Shown: one piece after another, positions 25,676 through 34,518 of the stretch
How positions within the stretch are numbered: position 1 is the stretch's first letter
Layout: each line of letters opens with the position of its first letter
Source: Fen-1135 sp963705275
GTDB lineage: Bacteria > Desulfobacterota > Syntrophia > Syntrophales > UBA2185
NCBI GenBank assembly: GCA_963705275.1
Contig: OY970063.1
Location: 1,674,001-1,738,000, forward strand
Direction: 5' to 3'
DNA: 64,000 nucleotides
Translations under genes and position numbers: made by a program
Notes under the pieces: generated by a model
The model's input: only the letters and a program-made list of their open reading frames with translations
The model's database searches: none
Told to the model about the DNA's origin: nothing

Positions 25676-25717
25676 AAAAAGAAGTGACAGGACCTGAAAC
25701 CCCTGTCACTTCTTTTG
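25676..25717 (+). terminator. strong rho-independent terminator after the Lpp-like gene
   Basis: GAAGTGACAGG (25681-25691) pairs perfectly with CCTGTCACTTC (25702-25712) around a 10-base loop, flanked by AAAAA before and TTTT after, so it may work on both strands. Confidence 0.9.
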
Positions 25718-25764
25718 TTAAAGAATGGTTCCTAATTTTTCAAACAAGATACCCCACTTGACCC

Positions 25765-27084
25765 ATGTGCCGAATTATTGATCTGTCATTCTTATCCAAT
25801 GGGCTTCGTCTTATAGTTCTATTTATATTCATCTCATCTTTACATGGATGTGGTATCTGGCAAAATATTCGAGAGAAATTACCGTCCTTTTCAAGCTATC
25901 CGGAAGAAAAGATTGAACGAAATAACTTTTCGGTTGAGAAAGAAAATGACGTCATTGGCCGGTTGGCAGTCACGAGGCTTACAAAGGAGGATACGCTGCC
26001 GGATATTGCAAGGCACTTCGGCGTGGGAATCAATGGAATCAGCGCGGCTAATCCGGGGGTAGATGTGTGGGTGCCTGAGGCTGGCGGGCGTATCACGTTG
26101 CCCATGAGCTTTATCCTCCCGGACGCTCCCAAAAGAGGCATCGTGATCAACTTAGCCGCTATGAGGCTCTTTCAATATAGAGGAGATGGTAAGTCACTAG
26201 TGGTGTCGACCTACCCGATAGGTATCGGTTCCGCGGAGCGAGCCACGCCGATGGGTCAAATGTATGTAGAGCGCAAGATGGTCCGGCCGACCTGGCACGT
26301 GCCTGCCTCAATTCTTAAGGACCATCTAAAAAAAGGAGATCCTCTGCCCGCTAAAGTTCTGCCTGGACCTCAAAATCCCTTGGGAGAATATGCGCTATAT
26401 TTAAGCAAGTCGGGTTATTTGATCCATGGCACCAACAAGCCGTCCAGCATTGGCCTTAGAGCAACCAATGGTTGCATAAGACTCTATCCAGAAGACGCGA
26501 AGAAGCTCTTCGAGAGCACTCCGGTTAAGACACCCGTATGGATCGTAAACCAGCCCTATCTCATAGGTCAGCGTAATGGAGTAGTCTATATGGAAGTTCA
26601 TGCGCCCTTGGACGACTCGGACGCTGTTGAGTTGAGGAAGATATACGCAAAATTGCAAAATATTGAAAAGAAATCGGCGCGCACGCTTGACTGGAGAAAA
26701 GTTAAGGAAACACTGGCCAATGCCCGCGGGATTCCTGTTCCCATATTCGAGATCCGTCAGGGAAGTGGAAGCGGGGTTGCGAAAACCATAGAAGTCGATC
26801 ACCCACGCGAACTTTATGGCAGACCACAAGTACCAGAAATGAAAATGGAGGCGTGGCATGTTCTGGCTGCTGACGTGCCTGATGAGACCAATGCCATGAG
26901 GATCGCCGCCATGATCAATCACCAGGGTCCACAAATCCCGGCAAGGGTACTATCGAAGGGCGATAGCTACCGTGTTATCGCCGGCCCTTTCAATGATATC
27001 ATCGAGGCCAAAGATGCCACCAAACGCCTGAAAATTGATTTGGAAATAGAAGGTATTCTGATCGAACCCGTCAGGAAAAGATAG
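25765..27084 (+). CDS. L,D-transpeptidase (YkuD) with LysM-like and SPOR-like regions
   Basis: A 439-residue lipoprotein or exported enzyme: hydrophobic N terminus with SSLHGCGIW (possible lipobox), a LysM-like segment (about 70-110, DTLPDIARHFGVGINGIS), then the YkuD catalytic domain with IHGTNKPSSIGLRATNGCIRL quoted as its His (HGTN) and the active Cys in ATNGCIRL. The C-terminal 70 residues, including ADVPDETNAMRIAAMINHQG and SYRVIAGPFNDIIEA, look like a SPOR peptidoglycan-binding domain. The ErfK/YbiS group makes 3-3 cross-links or attaches lipoproteins to peptidoglycan. It follows the Lpp-like gene and precedes a second YkuD gene. Confidence 0.88.
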   Translation: MCRIIDLSFLSNGLRLIVLFIFISSLHGCGIWQNIREKLPSFSSYPEEKIERNNFSVEKENDVIGRLAVTRLTKEDTLPDIARHFGVGINGISAANPGVDVWVPEAGGRITLPMSFILPDAPKRGIVINLAAMRLFQYRGDGKSLVVSTYPIGIGSAERATPMGQMYVERKMVRPTWHVPASILKDHLKKGDPLPAKVLPGPQNPLGEYALYLSKSGYLIHGTNKPSSIGLRATNGCIRLYPEDAKKLFESTPVKTPVWIVNQPYLIGQRNGVVYMEVHAPLDDSDAVELRKIYAKLQNIEKKSARTLDWRKVKETLANARGIPVPIFEIRQGSGSGVAKTIEVDHPRELYGRPQVPEMKMEAWHVLAADVPDETNAMRIAAMINHQGPQIPARVLSKGDSYRVIAGPFNDIIEAKDATKRLKIDLEIEGILIEPVRKR

Positions 27085-27244
27085 TCGACCCCGCCTTTTC
27101 TCATGTTCATTATCGTATCGGTAACAATCAAAAAATTGCAGAATTCTAAGTTGGAATGTGGTACATGTTCCGATAGTTCAGTAAGGGGAACCGGACTGAG
27201 GCCTGCGATCAACAGCAAATTAGGAAGGTGCACGTAAGACGTAT

Positions 27245-28183
27245 ATGGGTAAAAAGCACATTTACTTTTTGTTTGCCTTCATCATAATAACATCAATTCT
27301 AATAAGTGGATGCAGTCCATTTTATGATGGATATCTGGCCAAGCCAGCCTTCGAAGAAGCGAATGGCTTTTTCAACCAGGGAACTTACAAGGCCTCTCTG
27401 AGCAAATATGAGCAGATTATTGTGAAATATCCTGAGGTGGGGGACAGGGCTCTTTTCGCGATGGGCGTTATTTATGTGTATTCCAAGAATGAGCAAAAAG
27501 ATTATCAGAAGTCTCTGGAATGTTTTCAGAAGCTCATAAATGATTACCCGGAGAGCCGGTACAGGCAGGACAGTGAAGTGATGATATCTCTTATCAATGA
27601 TATCACCAGCAAAGATAAGAGGATTATTACGCAGAAGACACAGATTGAGACTCTCGAACAGGACGTTAAGAGCAAGGGTAACGAGATTGTTACACAGCAG
27701 GAAAAGATTGAAGCGCTCGAGCAAGAGGTAAAAAGCAAGGCTTTTGCAATCCTGAGCGGGCCGGCAGATAAGATTTTAATAGAAAAGAAAGAACGACGAT
27801 TGACGTTGATCTCACAGGGCAGGCTGCTCAAGACCTATAAAATAGCCTTGGGCGGAAACCCGAATGGTCCAAAAGAAAGGCAAGGCGATAACAAGACCCC
27901 GGAGGGGATCTACGTGATAGATTCAAGAAACAAGGACAGCCGTTATCACCTGTCTCTTCATATTTCCTATCCGAACGAGAAAGACAGAAAGAAGGCAAGA
28001 GAACTTGGTGTTTCTCCGGGCGGAGACATCATGATCCACGGCATTAAGAATGGTTTCTCCTGGGTTGGTGATCTTCACACAGAAGTTGACTGGACGAAAG
28101 GGTGTATTGCCGTTACGGACACGGAGATCGAGGAAATTGACAAGTTAGTGCCAAACGGTACGATTGTTGAGATACGGCCATAA
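27245..28183 (+). CDS. L,D-transpeptidase (YkuD) lipoprotein with TPR-like N-terminal part
   Basis: A 312-residue lipoprotein (lipobox SILISGCSP, Cys23). Residues about 35-130 form two TPR-like repeats (FNQGTYKASLSKYEQIIVKY and DYQKSLECFQKLINDYP), then a short coiled coil with two near-identical units (KTQIETLEQDVKSKG and QEKIEALEQEVKSKA), then a YkuD domain: KILIEKKERRLTLISQGRLL, IMIHGIKNG and DWTKGCIAVTD with the active Cys. The domain type resembles the shorter Gram-negative YkuD enzymes. It lies 160 bases after the first L,D-transpeptidase gene on the same strand. Confidence 0.87.
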   Translation: MGKKHIYFLFAFIIITSILISGCSPFYDGYLAKPAFEEANGFFNQGTYKASLSKYEQIIVKYPEVGDRALFAMGVIYVYSKNEQKDYQKSLECFQKLINDYPESRYRQDSEVMISLINDITSKDKRIITQKTQIETLEQDVKSKGNEIVTQQEKIEALEQEVKSKAFAILSGPADKILIEKKERRLTLISQGRLLKTYKIALGGNPNGPKERQGDNKTPEGIYVIDSRNKDSRYHLSLHISYPNEKDRKKARELGVSPGGDIMIHGIKNGFSWVGDLHTEVDWTKGCIAVTDTEIEEIDKLVPNGTIVEIRP

Positions 28184-28532
28184 GAAAACCGTATGAAGAC
28201 CGGACCACCAAATAGTCGTGAAAGGGCGCCCGCCATTAGGTGACCAATGTGTCACTTTCTTTCAATCCGCAATATTCAGTTTAAATTAATCCTTACTACT
28301 GAAACTTTGTAATGGTGAATATCTGCATCGCAAGGGCACCATATCTAAAGTAGGCCGGAACATTGCTATAGCCTCTCTATTTCATTAACCGGTGGAGGAG
28401 AAAAATATTGAAATGCATGGGTTGCACCAATCTGCCTTTGACACATAGGGTCTTCCATTGTATTGTTTCCCATCACTCGTAGTCATGGCCAACGAACCAA
28501 CGGCAAACCAGCGTCGAAAGGAAACAAAAACT
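28184..28532. other. intergenic stretch
   Basis: About 350 bases with no gene, terminator or repeat that I can support. GGAGGAG at about 28392 is followed only by a 10-codon frame. Confidence 0.4.
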
Positions 28533-28766
28533 ATGGGATTTCTTTCCGTACTGATAAGTGCTGTCGCTGCATTCTTATTTTACATAACCGGACACCTTAC
28601 ACTTATGATTCTCGCTATCATCTTGGCCTTTGGTAATTTCTGGTCATGGGGAGTTTTGCGTAGGGAAGCCCAAGCTGCTCCGAATTGGATCAAATGGATA
28701 AACTTGGTATTCACTATCATTGGGATAGTCCTGCTGTTCACAGGGCTTACTATTATATATAAATAG
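28533..28766 (+). CDS. small two-helix membrane protein
   Basis: A 77-residue protein with two membrane helices (MGFLSVLISAVAAFLFYI and onward to about residue 38; then about 50-75, NLVFTIIGIVLLFTGLTII). AAAGGAAA lies 10 bases before ATG 28533; an in-frame ATG at 28485 would add 16 polar residues. No family recognised. It is isolated on the plus strand. Confidence 0.5.
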   Translation: MGFLSVLISAVAAFLFYITGHLTLMILAIILAFGNFWSWGVLRREAQAAPNWIKWINLVFTIIGIVLLFTGLTIIYK

Positions 28767-28922
28767 CGTTCCAACAAATCCATCCATTGTGTAATTCAAA
28801 GTCGTCGCTGATTTCAGGGTAATATCTCCCACCTTTCCTCGCTTCCCCTGTTTCTCATACGGCATACCTATATTGAAAAGACGGTCAGGATCGCCTTTGG
28901 ATTTGTAAACAACTCCGAGCCA

Positions 28923-29108
28923 TCATAAAGGCGGCTCTCTCAAAATCGTGTTCCGTATGTCATGACCGCCAACCCTTTCATAACCTCTATCCCTGTCACG
29001 TTCTCCACTTTTTCCACTCCTGCAATCTACATCCCTCTTTACGCAACATCCTCCAATAGATACAAGCATCATCACTAAAATCATCGCCAACATAATGATT
29101 CTCTTCAT
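28923..29108 (-). CDS. small lipoprotein
   Basis: A 61-residue protein with a lipoprotein signal (MKRIIMLAMILVMMLVSIGGC, lipobox Cys21 followed directly by a second Cys) and a short Arg/Asp/Gly-rich mature part. AAAGGAGGCGG stands at proper spacing before the ATG, which supports translation. Function unknown. Confidence 0.65.
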   Translation of the reverse strand: MKRIIMLAMILVMMLVSIGGCCVKRDVDCRSGKSGERDRDRGYERVGGHDIRNTILREPPL

Positions 29109-29484
29109 CGCCGCCTCCTTTGATAAGAATTTGTTTTTTTATCTATACGATAATGAAACTGTATCAAGATGCTCAAAAAAGTTTGCCTACATTTTATATT
29201 ACTATTAATATTCACAAAAAGTGCCATACGAATAAACCTGATTTGCGACTTCGAAATACCTGATGTGCTGCAAGGGGGGTGTGGAAGAGCAGTAGCAAAC
29301 ATTGCGATCTGTAATCCTCAGTCCTGATGAGGATCCGTTGCTGAGCAGTTGTAGATGTAAGCAATAATCGACTTCGCTACATAATAAGCATTTCCTTCCA
29401 TTCTTCTTGCAACATTTCACCACGTAATGCATAATCATCGCTGTATTCAATTTCTCTCAACATTTTTAAAAAATCTGCCGATAA

Positions 29485-29619
29485 GATAATGGAACGATAT
29501 TAACATCAGAGGCCATCATCAATCTTCTGGACAGGAAGGGAATCATCAGTAAACGGGAGCTTATGGAAGAGATGAAACGTGGTCAGGCATCAGTGTTGAA
29601 AGCTGGTAAGTGCTTATGA
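29485..29619 (+). pseudogene. short coding remnant related to the YkgJ C-terminal extension
   Basis: An open frame of 44 codons without a usual start, encoding AIINLLDRKGIISKRELMEE and a short basic tail, ending TGA at 29617. The same kind of helix-turn-helix-like segment (EGLTSKEELLEEIKRV) follows the YkgJ gene at 30007-30105. This looks like the 3' end of a lost gene or a duplicated module. The rest of 29109-29640 holds nothing else I can support. Confidence 0.4.
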
Positions 29620-29640
29620 TTTTATAACAGGAGGTTCTTT

Positions 29641-30006
29641 ATTAATAAGTTGTGGAAATATTTTGAGTGTCAAAGATGCGGGAAATGTTGTCTTGAACTC
29701 GGTCTACCTTATAACCAAGAGTCACTCTCAAATATGTCTACATATCTAAACATTTCCGAAAAACAAGTTATCGAAAAATATTATGGGGAATTATCAGCAG
29801 AACCTTCTAAATGGGAATCGAAAGACAGCAAGAGGATTCCATGTCCTTTTTTAAAAAGTACTTGTGCGGGACATTATTGTGAAATTTATCCTGCGAGACC
29901 GGAGGGCTGCAGAGTGTATCCAATGGAATCGGTAGGTGGACGATTTTGCCCAAGATGGGAGATTGCAATCTCGAAATTGAAAAAAGAGCAGGAAGAAGAA
30001 ATATAG
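29641..30006 (+). CDS. YkgJ-family cysteine-cluster protein, likely ATT start
   Basis: A 121-residue protein with the Fe-S/zinc Cys pattern of the YkgJ/UPF0153 family: CQRCGKCC near residue 10, then CPFL, CAGHYC, RPEGCRVYPM and FCPRWE. A strong AGGAGG site (29629-29634) lies 6 bases before an in-frame ATT at 29641; the first conventional codon is TTG at 29650, 15 bases away, which is too far. An ATT start, or an ATG mutated to ATT, is therefore likely. The TAG stop at 30004 is followed in the same frame by 32 more codons of plausible helix (to 30105), so the end may also have been shortened. Confidence 0.75.
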   Translation: MNKLWKYFECQRCGKCCLELGLPYNQESLSNMSTYLNISEKQVIEKYYGELSAEPSKWESKDSKRIPCPFLKSTCAGHYCEIYPARPEGCRVYPMESVGGRFCPRWEIAISKLKKEQEEEI

Positions 30007-30133
30007 GAGGGACTCACCAGTAAGGAAGAACTTCTTGAAGAAATAAAGCGGGTTCATGCGTCTATGACTGAGGGTGAAAAGTTAGTTAACCACTTGAAAA
30101 GTTAAAAGGTACATTCCAATCAAGGAGAGCGAT

Positions 30134-30424
30134 ATGGCAGACAAACCTGATCCGAAGCAACCCCCGCAGATCCAGATCAATACGGTTGATGAAATATCGA
30201 GAGGTAGATACAGCAATTTGATGCTGGTATCACATAGCTCGGAAGAGTTCATGCTTGACTGGATCTTAAACTCGCCCAATGGGGCTCATCTTGTTTCAAG
30301 AATAATACTAAGCCCGGGCAATGTTAAGAGAGCAATCGAAGCCCTGACGATAAACCTGAAACAATATGAAGATAAATTCGGAACCGTGAAACTAATTGAT
30401 CCGGGCGAACAGAAAGTTCATTAA
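30134..30424 (+). CDS. DUF3467 family protein
   Basis: A 96-residue soluble protein matching DUF3467: QIQINTVDEISRGRYSNLML, then SHSSEEFMLDW, SRIILSPGNVKRAIEALTIN and QYEDKFGTVKL. Family members are small (about 90-110 residues), occur widely in anaerobes and have no known role. The ribosome site is GGAGAGCG before the ATG. A terminator follows 30 bases after the stop, so it is the last gene of its transcript, possibly shared with the YkgJ gene upstream. Confidence 0.8.
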   Translation: MADKPDPKQPPQIQINTVDEISRGRYSNLMLVSHSSEEFMLDWILNSPNGAHLVSRIILSPGNVKRAIEALTINLKQYEDKFGTVKLIDPGEQKVH

Positions 30425-30455
30425 TCCGGGGGAAGACGTTAAGGTTCGGGCAAAT

Positions 30456-30490
30456 AAAAAAGGCAGAGTCACTTGACCTGCCTTTTGTTT
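30456..30490 (+). terminator. rho-independent terminator after the DUF3467 gene
   Basis: AAAAGGCAG (30458-30466) pairs with CTGCCTTTT (30478-30486) around an 11-base loop, followed by GTTT. A close copy of the whole element lies at about 30797-30826. Confidence 0.8.
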
Positions 30491-30550
30491 AGAAGACTTA
30501 CTCTAATTTAATTCTTAAACTTCATAACAACGATTAATGAGGAACAAAGT

Positions 30551-30691
30551 TTATGTTGTCGTTAGCAGCCTAACCATCATGATGGCCTTTAAGATAAGCT
30601 CCTGCCCATCAACTTCGCTTATCCTTTTCTTTTCGATGTCTTCCCGTACCTTTTCAGTGAAGGCGTCCAGCTTTCTGATTAACGGTTTCAT
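30551..30691 (-). CDS. hypothetical 46-residue protein
   Basis: A short helical protein, MKPLIRKLDAFTEKVREDIE near the start and ISEVDGQELILKAIMMVRLL near the end, with AAAGGAA 7 bases before the ATG at 30691. The frame is open 20 codons further upstream. Charged-hydrophobic spacing suggests two amphipathic helices. No family recognised; support is limited to the ribosome site and composition. Confidence 0.4.
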   Translation of the reverse strand: MKPLIRKLDAFTEKVREDIEKKRISEVDGQELILKAIMMVRLLTTT

Positions 30692-30832
30692 CTCTATTCC
30701 TTTATGATGCAAGAGTTCTTCAGGCTTATTCCCCGGCACGGTATTCCTCAATTATCAAAATTAGTATTTATCTGGATGGAAGATGTCTTATGCTTAAAAG
30801 AGGCAGAGCCATTTGACCGTGCCTTTCCCAAC

Positions 30833-31069
30833 TTACTTAAAAAGGCACTTCTCGCCCTTTTCGTTGATGAAATATGTCTTTGACCCGTCATAGAAGATCA
30901 CGGATATCTGCCTGTGCTGCCCGTGTTTCCTCAGCAACTTATGAAATTCCGCCTTTTCCTGTTCCGACTGCCATTGCACCGGACCGTATATGCCTCTTGG
31001 CTGCAAAGGTAAATGGATGACGGCCTGACAGAAAAATGCGACAATAAAAAATATCAATATAAATCTCAT
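30833..31069 (-). CDS. small exported or membrane-anchored protein
   Basis: A 78-residue protein with a hydrophobic N terminus (MRFILIFFIVAFFCQAVIHL) and a polar C-terminal part ending YFINEKGEKCLFK, with the pattern ISVIFYDGSKTYFINEKGE that looks like a short beta hairpin. A terminator-like repeat lies just downstream (30797-30826). No family recognised. Confidence 0.5.
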   Translation of the reverse strand: MRFILIFFIVAFFCQAVIHLPLQPRGIYGPVQWQSEQEKAEFHKLLRKHGQHRQISVIFYDGSKTYFINEKGEKCLFK

Positions 31070-31675
31070 GGCTAACCTATACTGTATTTACGCACAAGTC
31101 ATACCAACTACACAATTATGCGAATTTACTCATTATTATTTCTTAATGAACCGATTGTATAAACGCTTATGTAAATAAATCCGACAATTCTTGATTGCCT
31201 AACCGGCATTTTTAGGCACATTTTCGCAGAAAACATTTATAATACAATGTATTACAATATACTTTATTTTTGTAAAGTATACCGACTGTTTTCGGATTTT
31301 TTTACAAGATATGTGTGTGGAGATATATGTTGAGGCAAGTTTTTTTATTAAATTTTTTCACTAACGATTTCAAATAGTAAACGTTACTTTCATGGAATTA
31401 TCATTCCACTGCTTTGCAGGTGATAACAATCCCCCGCATAATTTAGTTTTGAGGTTATCAAGAATGCGGATTATGGGATGAAAGCCGGCACATAAAAGAA
31501 TTGGGAGCAAGACTTGCCCCCGATAAATAATCTCCAGATTCGACACATAAAAAAAGTAGATTCTATCTAGCAATGTGGTACAAAAGATGAGGGCGAGGCA
31601 GACCAATACTCCCCGTTCCGGTGAATACAAACATTCCCTAAAAAGTTCTGAAAAGATAAACCTAAATATTCTACG
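31070..31675. other. AT-rich intergenic stretch with two inverted repeats
   Basis: About 600 bases, very AT-rich, no supported gene; a minus-strand frame at 31370-31630 lacks a ribosome site and coding character. Two adjacent perfect inverted repeats at 31241-31281 are the only structured element. Confidence 0.5.
31241..31281. repeat. tandem inverted repeats, possible regulatory site
   Basis: AATACA-A-TGTATT (31241-31253) is a perfect 13-base palindrome. Four bases later TATACTTTA (31258-31266) and TAAAGTATA (31273-31281) form a perfect 9-bp inverted repeat around TTTTTG. Either could be an operator; they lie about 400 bases before the hydrolase gene. Confidence 0.5.
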
Positions 31676-32512
31676 ATGAGGGATCAGCCAACAGATAAAT
31701 TCATCTATATCGACAACCTACGGTTACATTATCTTGAGTGGGAGAATGAGCACGCTCGGACCATGGTTCTACTTCACGGTATTGGAGACAACGCCCACAT
31801 TTGGGACCATTTTGCACGGAATGCCGCGGACCACCTGAGAATTATTGCCCTGGATCAGAGAGGCCACGGCTTAAGCGACTGGGCTGCTCCACCGGCATAT
31901 CGCTGTGAGGATTACGTAACCGATTTGGACAAAATAATCCAAGCTCTTCAGTTAACAGGGATAATCCTAATGGGGCACTCGATGGGAGCCTTGCATGCAA
32001 CTCGCTATGCTTCCTGGCGACCTGAAAATGTATCGACTCTCATTCATGCCGATATTGAACCCTGTCCACCAGAGTGGAATAAGAAATATCTTCTCAACCT
32101 CTATGAAGAACTGCCTGCCTTTTACGAAACGATTGATCAATATGTCAGCGAGATCCAGAAGAACAGTCCCTATGCCGAACAAATGATGCTTTACGATATT
32201 GCCTCACATGCTCTTACGCAAGGTCAAGACGGCAAGTTCCGCTGCCAGTTTGATCGCGAGGTTCTCTCTCATTTTGATAATTATGATTTGCGACCCTACC
32301 TCCGGTATATTCAATGCTCCTCTCTTGTCATCCGCGGTAAAGAAAGCCGGGTAATGAGCGAACAGATTGCCAGAGAAATGAGCTATATGATACCTCGGTG
32401 TACATTTGCAGAAATACGAGAAGCCACCCATCCCCTCCACACCGATAACCCAAATGAATTTCTGCGGATAATATTTGATTTTTTGGGCGAACTGCTTATT
32501 CGTAATCAGTGA
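31676..32512 (+). CDS. alpha/beta hydrolase
   Basis: A 278-residue soluble hydrolase. The oxyanion loop is LLHGIGDNAHIWDHF, the nucleophile elbow MGHSMGALHATRYA (Ser in GHSMG), and the catalytic His probably in EATHPLHTDNP near the C terminus; the acid is likely in the RGKESRVMS region or nearby. The fold is that of the broad esterase/epoxide-hydrolase/haloperoxidase-like group. It lacks a signal peptide. No clear Shine-Dalgarno site precedes the ATG. Substrate unknown. Confidence 0.85.
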   Translation: MRDQPTDKFIYIDNLRLHYLEWENEHARTMVLLHGIGDNAHIWDHFARNAADHLRIIALDQRGHGLSDWAAPPAYRCEDYVTDLDKIIQALQLTGIILMGHSMGALHATRYASWRPENVSTLIHADIEPCPPEWNKKYLLNLYEELPAFYETIDQYVSEIQKNSPYAEQMMLYDIASHALTQGQDGKFRCQFDREVLSHFDNYDLRPYLRYIQCSSLVIRGKESRVMSEQIAREMSYMIPRCTFAEIREATHPLHTDNPNEFLRIIFDFLGELLIRNQ

Positions 32513-32805
32513 TCACGATACGCACAGTTCTTCCTGTTATCAACATCTATCAATGTTAGGGAGATATTGAATCTTTTTCCTGGCAATCGATAACGATATT
32601 TCCTCTCTTCTTATTGACGTACCACTTGAGAAAGAGTCAAATCCCATTCAACAGGGTACAATCAACTGTGGATACTTTTTCTACAGGTGGCTACTAAAAC
32701 TGTATACTTTTTACCCGCATTTGTTGTCGCAAAGGAAAGTAACTGATCCTTATAATTCTATAATATCAAAATAAATTCAATATGTTACACTTTTAAGTGA
32801 TAGTA

Positions 32806-32823
32806 TTGGCATACCCCTTGCTT
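32806..32823 (+). promoter_or_regulatory. sigma-54 promoter before the glycine-zipper lipoprotein gene
   Basis: TTGGCATACCCCTTGCTT has GG and GC exactly 10 bases apart and matches the -24/-12 consensus (TGGCAY, N5, TTGCW). It lies 98 bases upstream of the start at 32921. CACTTTTAAGTG, a near-palindrome just upstream (from about 32788), could bind an activator. The rest of 32513-32920 shows nothing I can support. Confidence 0.65.
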
Positions 32824-32920
32824 CGTTATCTAAGAGAGATCTAAGAATAATCAGCAGCGAGAGAATCCAGCCTTTCGTGAGCATGGTTTCTCTCGTGTTT
32901 AGCTACGAAGGAGGTCACAA

Positions 32921-33539
32921 ATGATAATGTCAAACTGGAAGATTACGACGGAAAAAAATATACCGAGACGGTGGTTATCACAAGCAAGCCTTCGGCTTCT
33001 GCTTCTATTATTAATCCTTGGCTTGGCAGCATGTTATCCTGCTCGTTATCGCGAGGTCCCAGTCGCAGGCCCAGGCCCAGAGCCCAAGTGCTCCCATTAC
33101 CCAGGTCTATTTTTACCCGAAAGCCGGCCAGACTACCGAGCAGCAGTCGCGAGACCACTATGAATGTTACAATTGGGCGATGCAACAGACCGGCTTCGAT
33201 CCAAGTCAGTCATCGATTCCGCCCGAGCGTCGCGTAAAAGTGGTGCCGATGCCTCCACCCGGTCATGATACTGCTGTTCTGGCCATCACCGGCGCCGTTC
33301 TAGGCGCGTTAATAGGCGGACCAAGGCACGCAGGTGCTGGGGCATTGATCGGTGCAGGGAGCGGGGCCGTTGTCGGTGCCGCATCAGATGTGTCCAGACA
33401 GCAGCAGGCCCAGCAGCTGCAGGAAGCTTATGTCAACCGCGATCAGGCGCTCAACGCCCGCAATGAAGAGGCAAAGGCGAGTAACTTCCGACGTGCGATG
33501 TCTGCCTGCCTCGAAGGCCGCGGGTATACCGTAAAGTGA
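32921..33539 (+). pseudogene. glycine-zipper lipoprotein, +1 frameshift near 33080
   Basis: ATG 32921 has a strong AGGAGGT site and opens a lipoprotein signal ending LILGLAACYPARYREVPV, but this frame stops at 33163. The downstream coding part lies in the next frame (visible from about 33085): APITQVYFYPKAGQTTEQQS, HYECYNWAMQQTGFDP, a glycine zipper (GAVLGALIGGPRHAGAGALI) and RRAMSACLEGRGYTVK. A one-base insertion in the repetitive CAGGCCCAGGCCCAGAGCCC stretch would explain it. The C-terminal half is paralogous to that of the next gene (YECHSWAVNQTHYDP and HRAMGACLDGRGYTVK). Sequencing indel and real inactivation are both possible. The intact product would be an outer-membrane or periplasmic lipoprotein. 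Confidence 0.75.
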
Positions 33540-33582
33540 CGAAAACTGAGAAGCAACATTTGATTTCACGGAGGCAATAGCC

Positions 33583-34299
33583 ATGTCATATAGTGGAAAT
33601 ATAAGTCGGTACTTTACGATCGGGATTATGTTAGCAGTGTTGTCAGGGATCATGCCGATCGGGTTAACGCAGGCAGTGTATGCGGAAGGGCGCGGCTCCG
33701 GCCATCACGAGTTCAGGGATTCGCGCCATGGCCATAACCGTGCCTACCCGGCACGCGGTCGGTATGTTGAAAGGCTGCCAAGCGGCCACCGGGCCGTGGT
33801 TTATGGCCACTCACGCTACTATTTCCACGGAGGCGTCTGGTACCGCCCGCACGGCCCGCGCTTCGTCATCGTTGCACCTCCGTTCGGTCTGGTTGTTCCC
33901 TTTCTGCCTCTGTATTACACGACAATCATGGTAGGCGCTGTTCCTTATTACTATGCCAATGAAGTATATTACACTCAAACCGCGGGCGGCTATACGGTTG
34001 TTGAGCCGCCGGGTGGAGTCGCACAAGCACCACCTATGCAGGCACCACCCGCGCAGGCGCCCCCATCGGCAGGCCAAGTGTCGTCAGACCAGTTGTACAT
34101 CTATCCCCGCCAAGGCCAGAACCAACAGCTGCAGGCAAAGGATCGTTACGAATGCCATAGCTGGGCTGTAAACCAGACACATTATGACCCGACTCAGCCG
34201 CCTGCCGGTATGGCCGCAGGTCAAATGGGCCAGAAGCGCACGGACTATCATCGGGCGATGGGTGCCTGTCTCGATGGCCGCGGATATACCGTAAAATAG
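33583..34299 (+). CDS. DUF6515-family exported protein
   Basis: A 238-residue protein with a signal sequence (hydrophobic residues about 12-32), a His/Arg/Gly-rich stretch, then the DUF6515-like core: ERLPSGHRAVVYGHSRYYF, GGVWYRPHGPRFVIVAPPFG and YYYANEVYYTQTAGGYTVV. A Pro/Ala/Gln linker follows and the last 80 residues (LYIYPRQGQNQQLQAKDRY, then HSWAVNQTHYDPTQ and MGACLDGRGYTVK) repeat the end of the upstream gene. The start has GGAGGC. Both genes probably come from the sigma-54 promoter at 32806. Function unknown; envelope location inferred. Confidence 0.8.
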   Translation: MSYSGNISRYFTIGIMLAVLSGIMPIGLTQAVYAEGRGSGHHEFRDSRHGHNRAYPARGRYVERLPSGHRAVVYGHSRYYFHGGVWYRPHGPRFVIVAPPFGLVVPFLPLYYTTIMVGAVPYYYANEVYYTQTAGGYTVVEPPGGVAQAPPMQAPPAQAPPSAGQVSSDQLYIYPRQGQNQQLQAKDRYECHSWAVNQTHYDPTQPPAGMAAGQMGQKRTDYHRAMGACLDGRGYTVK

Positions 34300-34518
34300 C
34301 GGGAGCCTGCCATGCCCGACTGATGGCAGACTCAATGATAGAAGGTTTGAAATTTACTAAACCTGATAGTAGGAACTGCTGTTCCGCAGCCTTGAATGAT
34401 TCTATCGTAGAGCCGCTATCGCAGTGAGACGAGGGAGACTTGAGGTGCGGTCTCACCTGTGAAGCGGCTGGAGACGCGCAAAATCTTCAAGAACCCCAAG
34501 ACGTCTGGGCATCCCGCT

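Noticed and set aside
30004..30006. In-frame TAG after the YkgJ gene as pyrrolysine
   Set aside because: No homologous residue, no sign of Pyl machinery, and the protein is complete by family standards before the stop.
31370..31630. 86-codon minus-strand frame in the AT-rich gap
   Set aside because: No ribosome site, no recognisable sequence, next to inverted repeats.
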